Below, piece by piece: positions 32,552 through 44,356 of a DNA stretch of 64,000 nt (its first letter is position 1; the number at the start of each line of letters is the position of its first letter). Under the pieces are notes generated by a model that did not search any database, was not told the DNA's origin, and saw only the letters and a list, made by a program, of their open reading frames with translations. The stretch is from Tetracladium setigerum (lineage: Eukaryota; Ascomycota; Leotiomycetes; Helotiales). The position numbers and the translations under genes are program-made. Location: NCBI GenBank assembly GCA_031472005.1, contig PZJY01000003.1:310001-374000 (forward strand), given 5' to 3'.

Positions 32552-34339
32552 TCACTGCTTAACCACCGGTATAGCAGCAGAGACTACTTCCTCAGTCTTC
32601 TCAACCACCGGTGCAGCAGCAGAAACTACTTCCTCAGTCTTCTCAACCGCCTTACCCCAAGCACTTTCAAACTGGCTCTTACTAATATCAACCACACTCT
32701 CCTCCACATTTCCCACCAAAACACCAGATTCCGTTACTGCATTTTGGACGACAGCAGATGGGAGAGAAATAGAGGGTGTGTTAGTAGCCTCTTCCTCAAC
32801 GGGCACCATATCGTTCTCCCAATTACTGCTGTATACCACGGCCGCGAAGGCCTCCAAGTCGCGCACTCCTTCCATAGCTTGCAAGTACTCGTTCGGAACG
32901 CCATTGCCGATGCTGTGTGCTTGCTTTGTAAGGATGGCTAGGACGATGGGGAGTTTCACTGGTTTGGGATCGATGATCTCGGTGATTTGTGCGCTGGATT
33001 CTAAGGTTGGAATGACCTGTTTAAAAGCTTGCGAGGCGATCTTGGTGTCGACTAGGGTGGAGTAGCCAGCGTCCAGCAAAAGTGTGAGAACATGTGTGAA
33101 AGTAGGCGAGTCAATCAGATCTGAAGTCTCGTCCAGCAATCTTCGGAGAGGCGTCGATATAGAGGATGTATCGGATTCATCACTCATCCCCGACTCCTTC
33201 AAAACATATTGCTCTTGGTCTCGCGGTGGGAGGAGGTATTCCAGCCATTGCTTACTGGCTCTTTCCCCCTCGGTGGCTCCCTCGACTTTTTTGCGTACCT
33301 CGAGAGTGAGTTCGGAGAATGAGAGCATGGAGATGTCCTCGCGTGGGGAGAGAGATCCGAAGACTTCTTTGACGGCTACTTCAACTTGTTCCATTACTGT
33401 GCGCCAGCCGCGGTGGAGGAGCCACCAGGAAAACGTGAGGTATCTTCGGTTGGTCTCGAAGTCATTGCCGTACGCTTGGTCTGCATTGTCGTCGTCGTGG
33501 TTTTCGAGGGAGATGGTGGAGGATTCTACACCTCCGGTTGCAAGAGACACTACGCTGGAGAGGTAGCTTCGTCTGCCCAAGAGATTGAGTTGAATTCGTG
33601 TGAGGAGTGTAAGTAGCGCGAGGGTGTATATCAGCGTGAAAGCTCGAGTGATAGCTATTGATTATTAGCAGATTTACCAACGCTATCAGAGCCATACGTA
33701 CCACTGATCTTCAGATCATTCCAAAGTTGCAGCTTTGACTTCCTCGCTTTCATAGCTTGTTGTCCACCATCCTGCACTCCAGTAGGTGTCGTCGTCTCAC
33801 CGGTAGGTATCCCCAACTGACTGATATGTATACCACTCTCACTCGCCATGCTCAAACTCGCCATGCTCCTCCCATCCTCATCCGTCACGCTAGGAGGTGT
33901 ACTTCCAAAATCACTAACACCGCCCTCTCCAATCTTCGCCAGCCTTGCGGCCTTCTGTTGCTGTAATTCATACGTAATCCTTTCTGTCTCCAATGCCGCA
34001 ACAATATTCTCCGTTGCGGTGGGCAGCAAGGCCAGTACCGTGAATGTGCAATCTTCCTGGTTCTGCTCGAATCGTCGTCTCAGACTGTACGTACATACAC
34101 ACGTTAGATAAAAGACAAGAGACAGCACGTGAAGCAAAAATACGAGTTGAACATGTGTGAAAGGAGGTATTCGTGACTTACTTCTCTCGTGCTATGCGGT
34201 CACTGCTCATGCGCTCCCTCGCATCTGAGATCTTTCCCAACACATAATTCGTAGCGACGTAGCCAACGCCCACCACACCAAAAGCGATGGCGAAAGGGGT
34301 TCTATTGCGCTTGAACCATTTCCTTGTTGCGGAAATCAT
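32552..34339 (-). CDS. PEX3: PEX3, peroxisome biogenesis membrane receptor
   Basis: Exons 34339-34182, 34084-33702 and 33654-32552 total 1644 nt (547 aa). The N-terminus MISATRKWFKRNRTPFAIAF contains the basic patch and first TM helix that targets Pex3 to ER/peroxisomes. LRRRFEQNQEDCTFTVLALL follows and is diagnostic. Next are an acidic/Ser-rich region, LKISAITRAFTLIYTLALLT and LLGRRSYLSSVVSLATGG in exon 3. The cytosolic domain binds Pex19 and, in fungi, pexophagy factors. The C-terminus carries two 14-residue copies of VEKTEEVVSAAxPV, encoded by a 42-nt tandem repeat (32562-32645), unusual for this protein. It is divergent from ATG101 across 448 bp. Confidence 0.94.
32562..32645 (-). repeat. 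42-nt tandem duplication at the PEX3 C-terminus
   Basis: Two near-identical 42-nt units (32562-32603, 32604-32645) differ at three positions. They encode VEKTEEVVSAA with a variable residue and PV. Confidence 0.9.
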
Positions 34340-34787
34340 GATGGGGAGGATGAAGTGGTGGGAGATGTGGACATGCCGTGTACTGCGAATGGATCCTCTC
34401 TGTCTCTCTATATGTCTCAATTCTTCTCGTGGGCGTGAAGATGAGAATGGGGATTTGACTGTGATGCCGAACGATGGGAGATGGGAAGCTGCTTTTTGGG
34501 GTTGGCAAGTCCGGCAGGTAGGCCGAGGTATTTGATTGTCGATTAATCGCCGAAAAGTGGCTGGGGAGATAGTCTTGGCGCCGTGGCTTGCCTCATCGGA
34601 ATTAAGTGGGGCTGAATGTTGAACGGCATAACCCCTCCATGCCGTTTCACTCATCGTTCTTTCCGCTCCCTTCAGCGCACAACAACCACAGCAGCAGCAG
34701 CAACAACAAATCTCAGCTGCGAACGAACAAACCCGGTAGGTATAGAACCCACAAACTCAACCACAAATGATAGAGGGATTCCATGCG
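34340..34787. promoter_or_regulatory. Shared divergent promoter of PEX3 and ATG101
   Basis: 448 bp between the two start codons, with a CAG-rich stretch near 34,685-34,705. Promoter role is inferred from gene orientation. Confidence 0.45.
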
Positions 34788-35607
34788 ATGGAACAACGAC
34801 GTCCTCCGGAGTACATCATTGAGGTGTTCGCCGACCCCTCTTCCGTAAAGGATGTGGTGAGAGGTATGTTGCTGGAGATACCTCTCTTCTTTCCTCTCCT
34901 CGCGCTCGCTCAAATATTAACAAATACTCGTTCTCAAGGCATCCTCCACACCATCTTCTTCCATCGCTTCTTTCCCTCAATCCGTCCCAAGACCCGCGAC
35001 ATACTCGACCTCACACTGCCTGTAGTTGAGGATGTTGAACTGGAAACCTTAATCGACCAGCGCACCGCCATGTTAGTGCGCCAACTAGACACGAGCTCTG
35101 ATCTGGGTGCGCGAGATAATGGATTTCGGGGTCTACTAGCCGTACAGTTTTTCGAGAAGAAGAGGCGGAAGGCGTGGTTCATGAAGGGCGAGGAAGAGGT
35201 TTGTTGGGAGCAGTGGACGCTGGATGTGACACTTGCGACGCCGAGGACGGAGAGTGGTATGTTGTTTCTTTTCTTTTTCCGTGTCCCGCGTTCGTACCAC
35301 AACGAAAGCATTGTTACTGGCATGGAAAGAGATATCTTTGCATATCTCTGAGTGGGGAATAATCGAGTAAAGAAATAAATGGCTGGTTGAGTGACTAACT
35401 CTCCGCGCCTCAACAGAAAGAGCAAAAGTCCGCAAAGCAATGGAAGCAATGCTTCTCAAAGCCGCCATGAAAATCGTCACCACCGTCAACCGCGAAAAAG
35501 ACCATATTCCACCCATTACTACCAGCGAAGCGAATCCCTTCCCCTACTCAATCGTGATTAATCCCGCTCGAGACGATGGCTGGGGAGCTCGCATGGGTAT
35601 TTTCTGA
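34788..35607 (+). CDS. ATG101: ATG101, autophagy initiation complex subunit
   Basis: Exons 34788-34863, 34939-35256 and 35417-35607 sum to 585 nt and 194 aa. The start MEQRRPPEYIIEVFADPSS is preferred over the ATG 21 nt upstream because it matches the family N-terminus. GILHTIFFHRFFPSIRPKTR and VELETLIDQRTAMLVRQL follow, then the KAWFMKGEEEVCWEQWTLDV segment containing the WF-finger region. The C-terminus is NPFPYSIVINP...DDGWGARMGIF. ATG101 is a HORMA protein that partners ATG13 in the Atg1/ULK complex of filamentous fungi and animals. Intron 1 appears to end in AAG. It shares its promoter with PEX3. Confidence 0.94.
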
Positions 35608-36392
35608 GAAGTCGGTCGCACCTATCTGTGCTCGGGTTTTTTAGAATCCGTATCTTTATAGTTGTGGGTGTCAAGTCAGGACGTGTATATTCTGAGAGAG
35701 TGTGTGTGTGTGTGTGTGAGAGAGCAAGATGTATATGTGGGGCTCGTACTTGCTTGGTGTTCAAGAAGCCGGCGCTGGGTGACGGGGGAAAGCGAGTGAC
35801 TTTCTACTACAGGCGTTTTATGGTGTCAAGGGGTTATATAGGTATAGACAGGCCCGGCCTCACTCAGTTTTGGTTGACTTGGTTTTTTGGGATTTTTCAA
35901 AGACAGATACCCAGATTAGTAAAAAATGCGACGGATGATTTGAAAGTGCTTGGGTTTCATTCGCTGGGTTGAGTGAGTGATCTCGACTACTGTAGTAGTG
36001 GGGAATTTCAAAAAAGTTGAATTTTTCTGAATGGGTGGGTAGGTGGGTGGGAGACATATGAGCATCCATTTGAGAGAGAAGGACCTGCTTTGGGTAGGAA
36101 GTACAGGACTATCAATTATATAAACAAGTTCATAGTATAATTTGATAAGTAGAAATAATAGAAAAGAAGTTCACAGCAAAAAAGTTGATAGTAAAAAATC
36201 AGAGTAGACTAGATGGGAAGGTTCACATACTATTTTGAAACAAACATACCTCCCTACCACTTACTCTATTGGCAAATAGATTTCAGAAGAGAATACAATA
36301 TTCATTACACCATAGAAGGAATAATACTTGAACACACTTAGTAGCAAATAAGCAGACCGCTCTTCATTCAAAAATCCCACACACAAAACACT
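35608..36392. other. Intergenic region with TG microsatellite
   Basis: 785 bp between ATG101 and tRNA-Arg, with a (TG)9 run at 35701-35718 in the ATG101 trailer. AT-rich afterwards. No gene supported. Confidence 0.55.
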
Positions 36393-36493
36393 GGCCTGCT
36401 GGCCCAATGGCAAGGCGCTTGACTACGACTACAAGGTTCAACTGAACCTTCAATCCTATCAAGAGATTGTAGGTTCGACCCCTACGTAGGTCA
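36393..36493 (+). tRNA. tRNA-Arg(ACG) with 29-nt intron
   Basis: Acceptor GGCCTGC pairs with GTAGGTC (two wobbles) and the discriminator is A. The D arm GCC...GGC is followed by the anticodon stem CTTGA, which pairs with TCAAG. The loop CT-ACG-A gives anticodon ACG (read as ICG after editing). The T arm is GTAGG-TTCGACC-CCTAC. An intron follows position 37 and contains a perfect 8-bp inverted repeat (36433-36440 and 36443-36450). A long T run (from about 36,520) serves as Pol III terminator. Mature length 72 nt plus CCA. Confidence 0.87.
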
Positions 36494-39024
36494 TCGGTCC
36501 GGTGATCAATTCCGAGATTAATTTTTTTGCCCTTTTTTTATACCGATACGCTACTTTAGTAACCTATTCTATACCGGGAGTACACAAAACCACCGGGTAG
36601 GAATTCCAAAGCCTCGCCAAGTGTTGCTGACATAATACTTGGCGGAAACCCATATCGACTTTGCAACGGTTTTCGGGTGAACCTTACGCCGGGCCCAAGA
36701 TTGCAGGTTCGATCCCTGCGTAGGTCAAATATCTATTATAAATAGTTTGTGTTGTTTTTTTGCCATTTTTCCCTTGTGACGGGGGAGGGTGGAGCGTGGA
36801 AGGGGGGTGGATGTCTTGGCTTCACGAAGCTGACTGACTACCTACCTACACTTTTATTTTATTTTGTATGTTCAGGATTGAATAGGTCACTTAGATACGC
36901 TGAAAAATCATTAGGATGTATTATTGTTCACTTTTTGTCTTTCATATTTCGTATGATTTATAGCTTGATATTTATAACTCATAGTCGTCGCCAAGCTGAC
37001 AGTCACGAAACCTCAATATTGAAGATGCGAACATAGCCTATCTCATCAGTATTCCTCAATGCAAAGCAAAGTAAATAAAAGCTAAGGCAGTAATGGACGA
37101 AGCCAGTCTCCACCAGTCATCCAGAGCTCGCTAGGCTGGTGCGCTGTTATATAAGCACATGACGCTGTGAACCAAGCTGCCAATGTTTGAATTGAAGGAT
37201 GAGAAGGATGCCATCCCAAATTGAGAAGATGAAGCGATAATAGTTGACATCATTATTGCAAGAGACTCTCAAGAAGTTCGGAGAACTGCCACAGACAACT
37301 AAGATATTCTGTTGCGGGCTGGCGTAGTGTTGGGGAATGACGACGACAGTAGTAAAGAGAGCCGTTACTACTGATTGCGACAATAAATCCATTGTTGTCG
37401 GTTGTATTAAAATAATGATCAAGCTATTGTTATCGTTCTTATAATATTACCGCACAGATGGGGGCCTGGCGACTCAGGTCGAGCAAGTGTGGGCGACTTG
37501 GTGGAGCAGGGGATAATTATAATCGACTCAAGAACAGACGCATCGGCTGTGCCAGCTGGAACAGCAAGAGGCAACTTGACAGGAAAGCCCTTCTTGGCAT
37601 ATGTAATTCCTTCATGAACAATCGTCTCGTACTCAGCACGTTTTCTCTCCTTTTTCTGCGCTCTCATCCGCTTCCTTTCGATTTCGTCGCTCGTCCTCCT
37701 TCCTTGCATCTTGACCTTTCTCGCTTAAGCTCATTCCTTAATCAGAGTCAACCCAAACCATACTGCGAATACCAAGAGCCACTGTTCCCAACTCATCTAT
37801 ACCTTCCTGGCTATAGTCCCTGTGAGAAGAATTAAAGCGGATTAATGGACAGGAAGTACCGTCTGTGTAGACCTGGTAAAAGACTGTCATATTGAGTGTC
37901 TATAGTCGACTCCAGCTGAGGCCTGGGTTTCGTCCATATTTAATACATATAATTTCAACTTAATTCGAGATGATGTTCTTGCCGTATGTCATCGTAGGAC
38001 TGAATCTTGAACACGATCGAATTCAACCGCGTTTTCGACCTACTCAGTACAATTCCAACAATTCCAACGAGAAATTACAATCCAGGCTCTGCCCCTATGG
38101 AAACTTTACTATTCCGAGTCTCCGACACGTTGTCCTGTCCAGTCATATGAGATGATGAGCACTGAGCAGTAAGGTGCTGACGAAATCATTGGTCACCGGC
38201 AACGAGCAACGACTTTATAATGGTCCTTGAGAACTGGCATCTGAAACCGAATATTATGTATATCTCCTGGCTCTCGATACCGTTAAGATGAGCGGGCAGA
38301 AATGGGATATTGCCCATGTTCTACCAGATACCTTCACTACTCGTATGTCTATGAATGGACTAGAGTCAATCAAACTCAGCGATCGCATCAATGACCTGCT
38401 CGAGGAGAATATGTTTGTGCGCAAGGCTAAACGGAATAGTATGCTTCATTGCATCAGTTCCCTAGGAGGAAGCACCTTCAGCCCATTTATTCATGGTTGT
38501 TAGATTTAATCGTCGGTAGTATTATCATTGTCGTTATTGTTACTATTATCGTCTTTATTATCCTCGTCATTATCATTGCTACTGTCGCATGACACCCAAA
38601 AACTTCAGGAAAACGACGAACATAAAGCACTCACTCTCTCCGTCCCCCTCTATGCTTCGCCACCATCGAGGTTCTCATACTGATAGTTGTGGTTTGTGCA
38701 TGTCCAAAAGACTTCGAGATTAGCCAAGCTCATCGTAGAAGGGGCAACACACAGACCACTGCTTTTCTCATCTTTTCTTTCCAGTACTCATCAAGTTGCG
38801 GAACGACCTACTAAACATTTCAAATCAATTTATATCGAATGACCGTCTTATGCTGTCGTTGAACTCGGCCACAAATATTTTCGACCTCACCTGGTCGTGG
38901 AGGTTGATTTTAGCTTGATTAAGCTGACTAGGTGGATCAGTACTGTATTCGAAAATATCCTAGATCCCTAGAAAGCTCATGGACATATACTGTATCGCCT
39001 TTTCACTTTTTATCTTTCGTATCC
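36494..39024. other. Gene-poor, AT-rich region
   Basis: 2.5 kb without a supported gene. It includes the orphan tRNA half, a degenerate ATT/GTT-rich stretch at 38,520-38,590, and short frames such as 37,419-37,709 (minus), whose N-terminus is basic and coiled-coil-like but which has no recognisable family. Confidence 0.5.
36696..36727 (+). pseudogene. Orphan 3' half of a tRNA (tRNA-Arg-like relic)
   Basis: A T arm GCAGG-TTCGATC-CCTGC is followed by GTAGGTC and A. This is the same 3' acceptor strand as the intact tRNA-Arg 200 bp upstream, but the T stem differs by compensating changes. No matching 5' half could be found in the preceding 200 bp, so it reads as a truncated copy. Confidence 0.6.
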
Positions 39025-40103
39025 TCATAACTCATAACCATAACTCACAACCCATCGCCCCCTAACTCCTACTAAACCCCCTCTCCCTTTCCCCCTTCCC
39101 CTCCCAAATCTCACACTCGGAGGCACAAATTTCAACGCCGAAATTCCTCCCACTAAATCCTCCATCGCATCATCACTGACCCTACTTGCTCTCAAAGCCG
39201 GCGGCACCGGCGCCCTTCCAACCGTTTTCTTCACCACGCGATCTTCCTGACCTTCCCCCGGCTCCTCTTTAGCATCAACGTTCATACCAGTACCATCATC
39301 TTCATTCTCATTCTCCTCTCTCTCTACACTATCACTTCCTTCTAGCGTATTCGCTCTTCGTCTAGCTTTCTCTGCTTGTAGTAGGGCGGCTGAACTACCC
39401 CTTCGGTGACGTCCCGATCGTAACATAGAACTGCGACGATCGATGCCGTCGTTTACGATGAAGAAATCGTATTCTTTAGGGAATGTGTGTTTGTCGATGA
39501 GATGCATGCGGCGTTTGAGTGGGGTGGAGCAGAGGCGGTCACAGTCGGTTACGAAGCAGGCGTACTATATTTGTTTTCTTCAGTCAGTAGTACGAACTTG
39601 TGAGATTGAGATTGAGAGCGGAAAGCAGGTTGGATCTGAGAATAAGAATGTAGGAAAGTAGAACTAAAGGGGAATTGTGAGGATGAACGTACAGTTTTCT
39701 CTCCTCTCTCACGCCTGATAGCTGCAAGTGAATCATGATTCTCCTGAATATGTAGATTTAGAAAATGGCTGGTTGGGAAGTTCTTCCTGCACTCGAGACA
39801 GCGGTGTGTATGCTCCTTTGCATAGTGAACTTCGTAATCCTCAAAAGTAGCAAAAGAGAGGACTTGTCGATGTGGCGGAAGGGAGCATCGCATTGCTGGT
39901 TCGGAGGTGGTGGTTGATGTATTGGTGGTTGTGTTTGTATTTGCACTTGAGCCTGCTTCACCGCTCGCTTCGGGAGGAGAAAGGTGCTGGATTTTGGAAC
40001 TTGAGCTGAGGTTGATGATGCGGACGGAGTCTATGGCTTCTGGACTGGAGGGGTCTTCTGGAGAGAGCGAGGGCTCGAAGTCTTCTCGTGAGCGCTTGGC
40101 CAT
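39025..40103 (-). CDS. C2H2 zinc finger protein (ZNF511-like)
   Basis: Exons 40103-39693 and 39564-39025 encode 316 aa. After a Ser/Thr-rich N-terminus (MAKRSREDFEPSLSPEDPSS) come MRCSLPPHRQ...VHYAKEHTHRCLECRKNFPTSHFLNLHIQENHDS and, across the intron, YACFVTDCDRLCSTPLKRRMHLIDKH. This gives three Cys2His2-type fingers with the spacing of ZNF511-family proteins. FPKEYDFFIVNDGID follows, as in that family. The C-terminus is Gly/Arg-rich (FGRGRGKGRGG), likely RNA-binding or nuclear. Function in fungi is not established. It is divergent from the EST1-like gene across 838 bp. Confidence 0.88.
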
Positions 40104-40941
40104 CTTTGTGTGTGCTTATTGTGTTGGAGAGAAGATGGAGATGAAGATGAATGAATATGAAGGCGGGGTAAATTACTCTGGCTACAATCAACGTGACTTC
40201 CTACTCTTGTGCGGTGATGTTGGGGATTGTGTTGTGGCTATCTTCTCTCAGAAGCAGGAGGAAGTGTGGAAAGGTTGCTTTGAGAAGTTCTCCTTCGCTT
40301 GTTCTGTGGTGAAAGGGAAGCGTGAATAGTGACAAGGCAAAATGTTGTGAAGTTGAGAGAAGGCTCCCGCAGCCTTGTCTGGGCTGGGTCAGCCTGTCCC
40401 TGTCCCTGTCAATCACGCAGATCCCGTGACAAAGAATGCGTCATTGCGTGAAAGCTCAAACTGTGATTGGTTCGATGCAAGGCGGACCTCAGAATGGTTG
40501 GTGTGGCATTTCATATCTTAGCGTCTTGGCACCTCGAGCTTCTGGGGCCTTTGTGTGGATGATGGCTGAAGTCGGAAAAACATAGTTGAATAATGGGCGC
40601 CCAACTTCAACTTCAACATAAACTCTCCCAGATCCAGCGATTTGCTCTCAACATCTCTCCAAGCTGAACTTTGGCCTTCACTTCGGTCAGTCATTCTAAC
40701 CATTGTGCTGGGTCTTTCAGCTAACCTCAAACAGGCAAGGCTCGGCCCACCAGTTCGTTCCGCCCAAATAATAAATTCCCCGAGCCTCTTACTCTGCCAG
40801 ATGGCTATGCGAATCTCCGAACAACCACCACGTTCTGCATTGCTCGACCCCGACATCTAGCCACACTCTCTGGGTCGCGGTCGCGGTCGCATACAGGGGT
40901 AGAAGCAGTAGAAGGCAAAGAGGTACTGGGTATCCAACAAG
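40104..40941. other. Divergent intergenic region
   Basis: 838 bp between the zinc finger gene and the EST1-like gene. It contains a short GGTCGC repeat near 40,875-40,888. Presumed promoters of both. Confidence 0.5.
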
Positions 40942-43609
40942 ATGGAGGATAATCGCCCACTGCAAGTGGACATTGAACTCAACTGGAAGTACGTTCAGAC
41001 ATTCCACACAGACCCCTCTCCCTCACGCGCAAGGCTGACACTTCTCGCAGATATGTTACCATAGTTCAGAAGAGATTGCTGGAGGCTGTTGACTCGCAGG
41101 CGCCTACATTCGAGGAAATCGATTCGTTGATCCATCAGTATGTTCATGTTGGCCTAGCTCTTTTTTTCTCCCACTCGAACCTCCCCGCTAACCTTTTCCT
41201 AGGATGCGCGTCGCCTGCGAGAACGTCATCTTCATCGACTACGCATTCGCCTGTAAGGTTTCCTGCGAAAAATCTCTCTGGGACTGCCATGTCGCGATCA
41301 ACAGCCGCTATCGAAAACTGGTCGAGGCCTACAATCAGAGTGATGCGAAGAAGCACGTAGTTGAGCGACGAAAGCTGGTGAAGCGCTATGCCGATTTCAT
41401 CAAGACTGCGCAATACTTCTACAAGGGTTTCATCCAACGTCTGGCTTCCCAATACAAGACCAATTTTGGCTTGCGTAGAGTTGCGAATCGCTTGTCACTC
41501 GAGATAAAGTCCGTGGATGAGCGCATCGCGACGGGTCCAGAAATGGAAGATAAGCTGGAGATTTCATGTTATAACTCTTTGCTGCGCTTGGGGGATCTCT
41601 CACGATATCGCAATAGCTTTCGCACAAAGGACCGTAGCTGGGCTACGGCTGTTGGCTACTATCTTCTTGCGCATGATCTTCGCCCAAACTTGGGGAGCGC
41701 CCATAACCAGCTTGCCGTTGTGGCCATCCTTGAGGGTGATCATCTGAATGCTGTCTACCATATCTATCGTGCTTTCACTACCGTCGAACCTCTGAAGGAG
41801 CATGAGTCTAATCTCGGCGTTCAATTCAACAAAATCATCGCAAAATTTGAGAAGGACAAGCACGCTTCCCAACGCAAAGTGGACAGCATGAGTACCTCAT
41901 TACTTGGTTCACATTGTTGCACGCCAAGTTCTACCAGGGTGTCGATTTCCCAACCCACAAGGAGCTTGAGAATGAGGTTTTGACTCGGATGGCTCTTTTG
42001 CTAAAGGATCAGAACCAGAACTTTGGAGATACTTTGGAAAAGTTTGTCCAAATAAACATCGCTGCAGAGTATCTAGCCGCAACGAAGATTGGGGGTAAGT
42101 TTCTTGATTGTTAAACCTCTGTGCTACAACTAACTCGTTCTCAGGAGACAGCTCAGAAAAGAAGACATCCAAGTCCTTCAAGACTTTCGTCTTTGCATTG
42201 ACATTTAACATTCGCTTCATGCACGCCCTTCTTGAAGTCATTCTCCCAGAGCTTGATGACCTTGCGGTTGGCGAGGAACTCCCAAATTCGACTCAAAAAT
42301 CTCAAGAGAGAATTACAGTAACTTGCCGCCGAGTTCTCCCGGCCTTGCGCCAGTACAGTGTTTGGATCACAACTAGATACACCCATCTCCTCAACTTTGC
42401 TGTTGGCGCTACCGACAGTCTTCGACCGTATGTTATCAGCATGTGGAAATCGCATGCTGCCGTTCTCACGAAGTTCCTTGATTACTTTAATGGGTGTGAG
42501 CTCAAGGCTTCTCCTTACTTGCTCGAAGAAGACGAGGCTACGGTTGGATTCAAGCCGTTCAACTCTTCCTCGATTCCTCAGGGCTGTAGAATGCACATGG
42601 ACGACCAAAACATTGCAAAGCCACGAATCACCGATCCCGGAGTTGAGCGTAATCACCCGAACATAGAGATGCAGTCTCGAGTCTACGACATGCTCATCAT
42701 TGGTTACAAGTTGCAGGAGAACAACACATACCCTCTTCATTTCGATGCAAGCAATGGTAAGTTCTTATTTGATGAGGCGTTTTGGCAACTGTCTTGCTTC
42801 CGAGCCCTCGTTATTCGAATTCGAACGCGAGTGTGCAAGCAATCACACCTCCAGCAGTGCCAAATGTATCTGAGCCTGTATATCAAACTCCGGCGACTCC
42901 TCAATCACCAGCCAAGAGTACCGGCAATGGCGGTCGCAGCTTTGAAGCCCACGACAGCTGGGAAACCGAAATGCAATCCATGGTCCAAAGCCTCGTCGAC
43001 GGAAAAGCCAGCGGACGAGAGCGAAGCAAATACCCTCCATTAAGCATCGACTCATCCTACGGCATGCACAGCGACACCGCAGCAGAAGTCTTCGGCCAAC
43101 TCGGCTCCTGCGCTAATTCCACCGTCCGTCAAACCACCCCCAAGCATCTCCCCAGCCTCCCGGGTTTCAACGGCGCCTTCACCCCCAAACCCAACGAAAT
43201 CCCTGGCTTCAGCCCAGATCGTGCTTCTTACGCTACAGCCGAACAACGCGAAGCTGCCGCTCGTGAACTAGACAGAATCACAGGATATACTCATCATCCG
43301 TCATGGAATGCTAATCCCTTCGCCTCCGCGGCTCGCCCAAAGCCATTCTCACCCCTCCCCTCGTTCACCTCAACAGGATTCACAGCAAGCAGCAGTCTCG
43401 ATGCCAGCACTCCCATCACACCCCAGCATCCACAACAGCAACAGTCTTGGGCCCGCAATAACAACTCAACCGTCTACCCCGGCGCAACAGGCATCGATTT
43501 CAACGCCGAGTCCATGTTTCGCTCCTCGCCTTGGGCAAATGGAAATCCCGGTTTTGGTACGCTGTACTCGCAGACTCCACCGGGTGGCCAGAGAGGTCAG
43601 GGCGATTGA
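40942..43609 (+). CDS. EST1/SMG6-SMG7-family protein with two apparent frameshifts
   Basis: Four exons, 40942-40988, 41051-41137, 41203-42094 and 42145-43609, sum to 2491 nt, two short of 831 codons. Exon 3 opens with MRVACENVIFIDYAFACKVS and carries the EST1 TPR core LLRLGDLSRYRN...WATAVGYYLLAHDLRPNLGS and the DNA/RNA-binding-domain stretch AILEGDHLNAVYHIYRAF. The frame slips near 41887 (KVDS then HEYLITWFTLLHAKFYQGV in another frame) and again near the T run at 42780-42783. After that the Pro/Ser-rich C-terminus reads to 43609, with WETEMQSMVQSLVD typical of the fungal family. These proteins act in telomere maintenance or nonsense-mediated decay. An additional 5' exon is possible. Confidence 0.85.
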
Positions 43610-44356
43610 GAAAAGCCAAAAGACTATTGGTATCGCAACCAAAGAAGTTCTGTACGAATTCGTTTATTAAACACTGCTCGGAATGGTGGCGGAGTGGACA
43701 TTGAACATCGGTATATTTTTACTACTACTGGAGAGAGAGGTGGTGGAATCAATCGCCTGTTCCGCCCCGGATTTTCGCGGAGCTCTGGATTTGTGTTTCT
43801 GTGAGTAAGGAAGGAGTACATTCTCCTCTCTTGAAAACACATATATGGTCACCAAACATTATATCACCACCTCGATCAGATAAGTTTGTCTGGCTGATAA
43901 CCAAGGCAAACAAGACCTCATCGGACACAACCTCCCCGGCATGCAAGGAAGAAAGGACTTGATACATTCCGTTCCATCTTTTTCTCAAATGCGAAAACAG
44001 CAAACTTGCTAATTTCTACGCTCGCTATCTATCTATCTGATCGTGGAGGATCAATTATTTTCTTCGTTGTTCATCATCATTACGAAGAAGAAGTTTCCAT
44101 CATAGACGCCGTTTGCCCCCAACAAACCCATTCGGTGTTGAACCCTTTTTCTTCTTCCATGCCCCTTAAAACGCCGTCTACGATGTTCTTTGTGTTTGTT
44201 TTCCCCGCTTTGGTTTCCCTGCGGAGGATTGAATAAAATCGTTCGATGCAATGAATGGAAATGGAAAAGGAAAGGCAGAATGATACAAAGGAAATTCTCT
44301 CAAATTAGGTCAGACCGCCATAGCTATTCAGAGATGAATGGCATGGTATGGGTGAT
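43610..44356. other. Convergent intergenic region
   Basis: 747 bp between the EST1-like gene and adenosine kinase, holding their trailers. No coding signal. Confidence 0.55.

Noticed and set aside
37147..37709. Two minus-strand short frames, one with a hydrophobic N-terminus
   Set aside because: A small secreted protein or a split gene is conceivable, but there is no Cys pattern, splice evidence or recognisable family.
38520..38590. ATT/GTT-rich stretch as a coding or structural repeat
   Set aside because: Too degenerate to define a unit; treated as low-complexity intergenic DNA.
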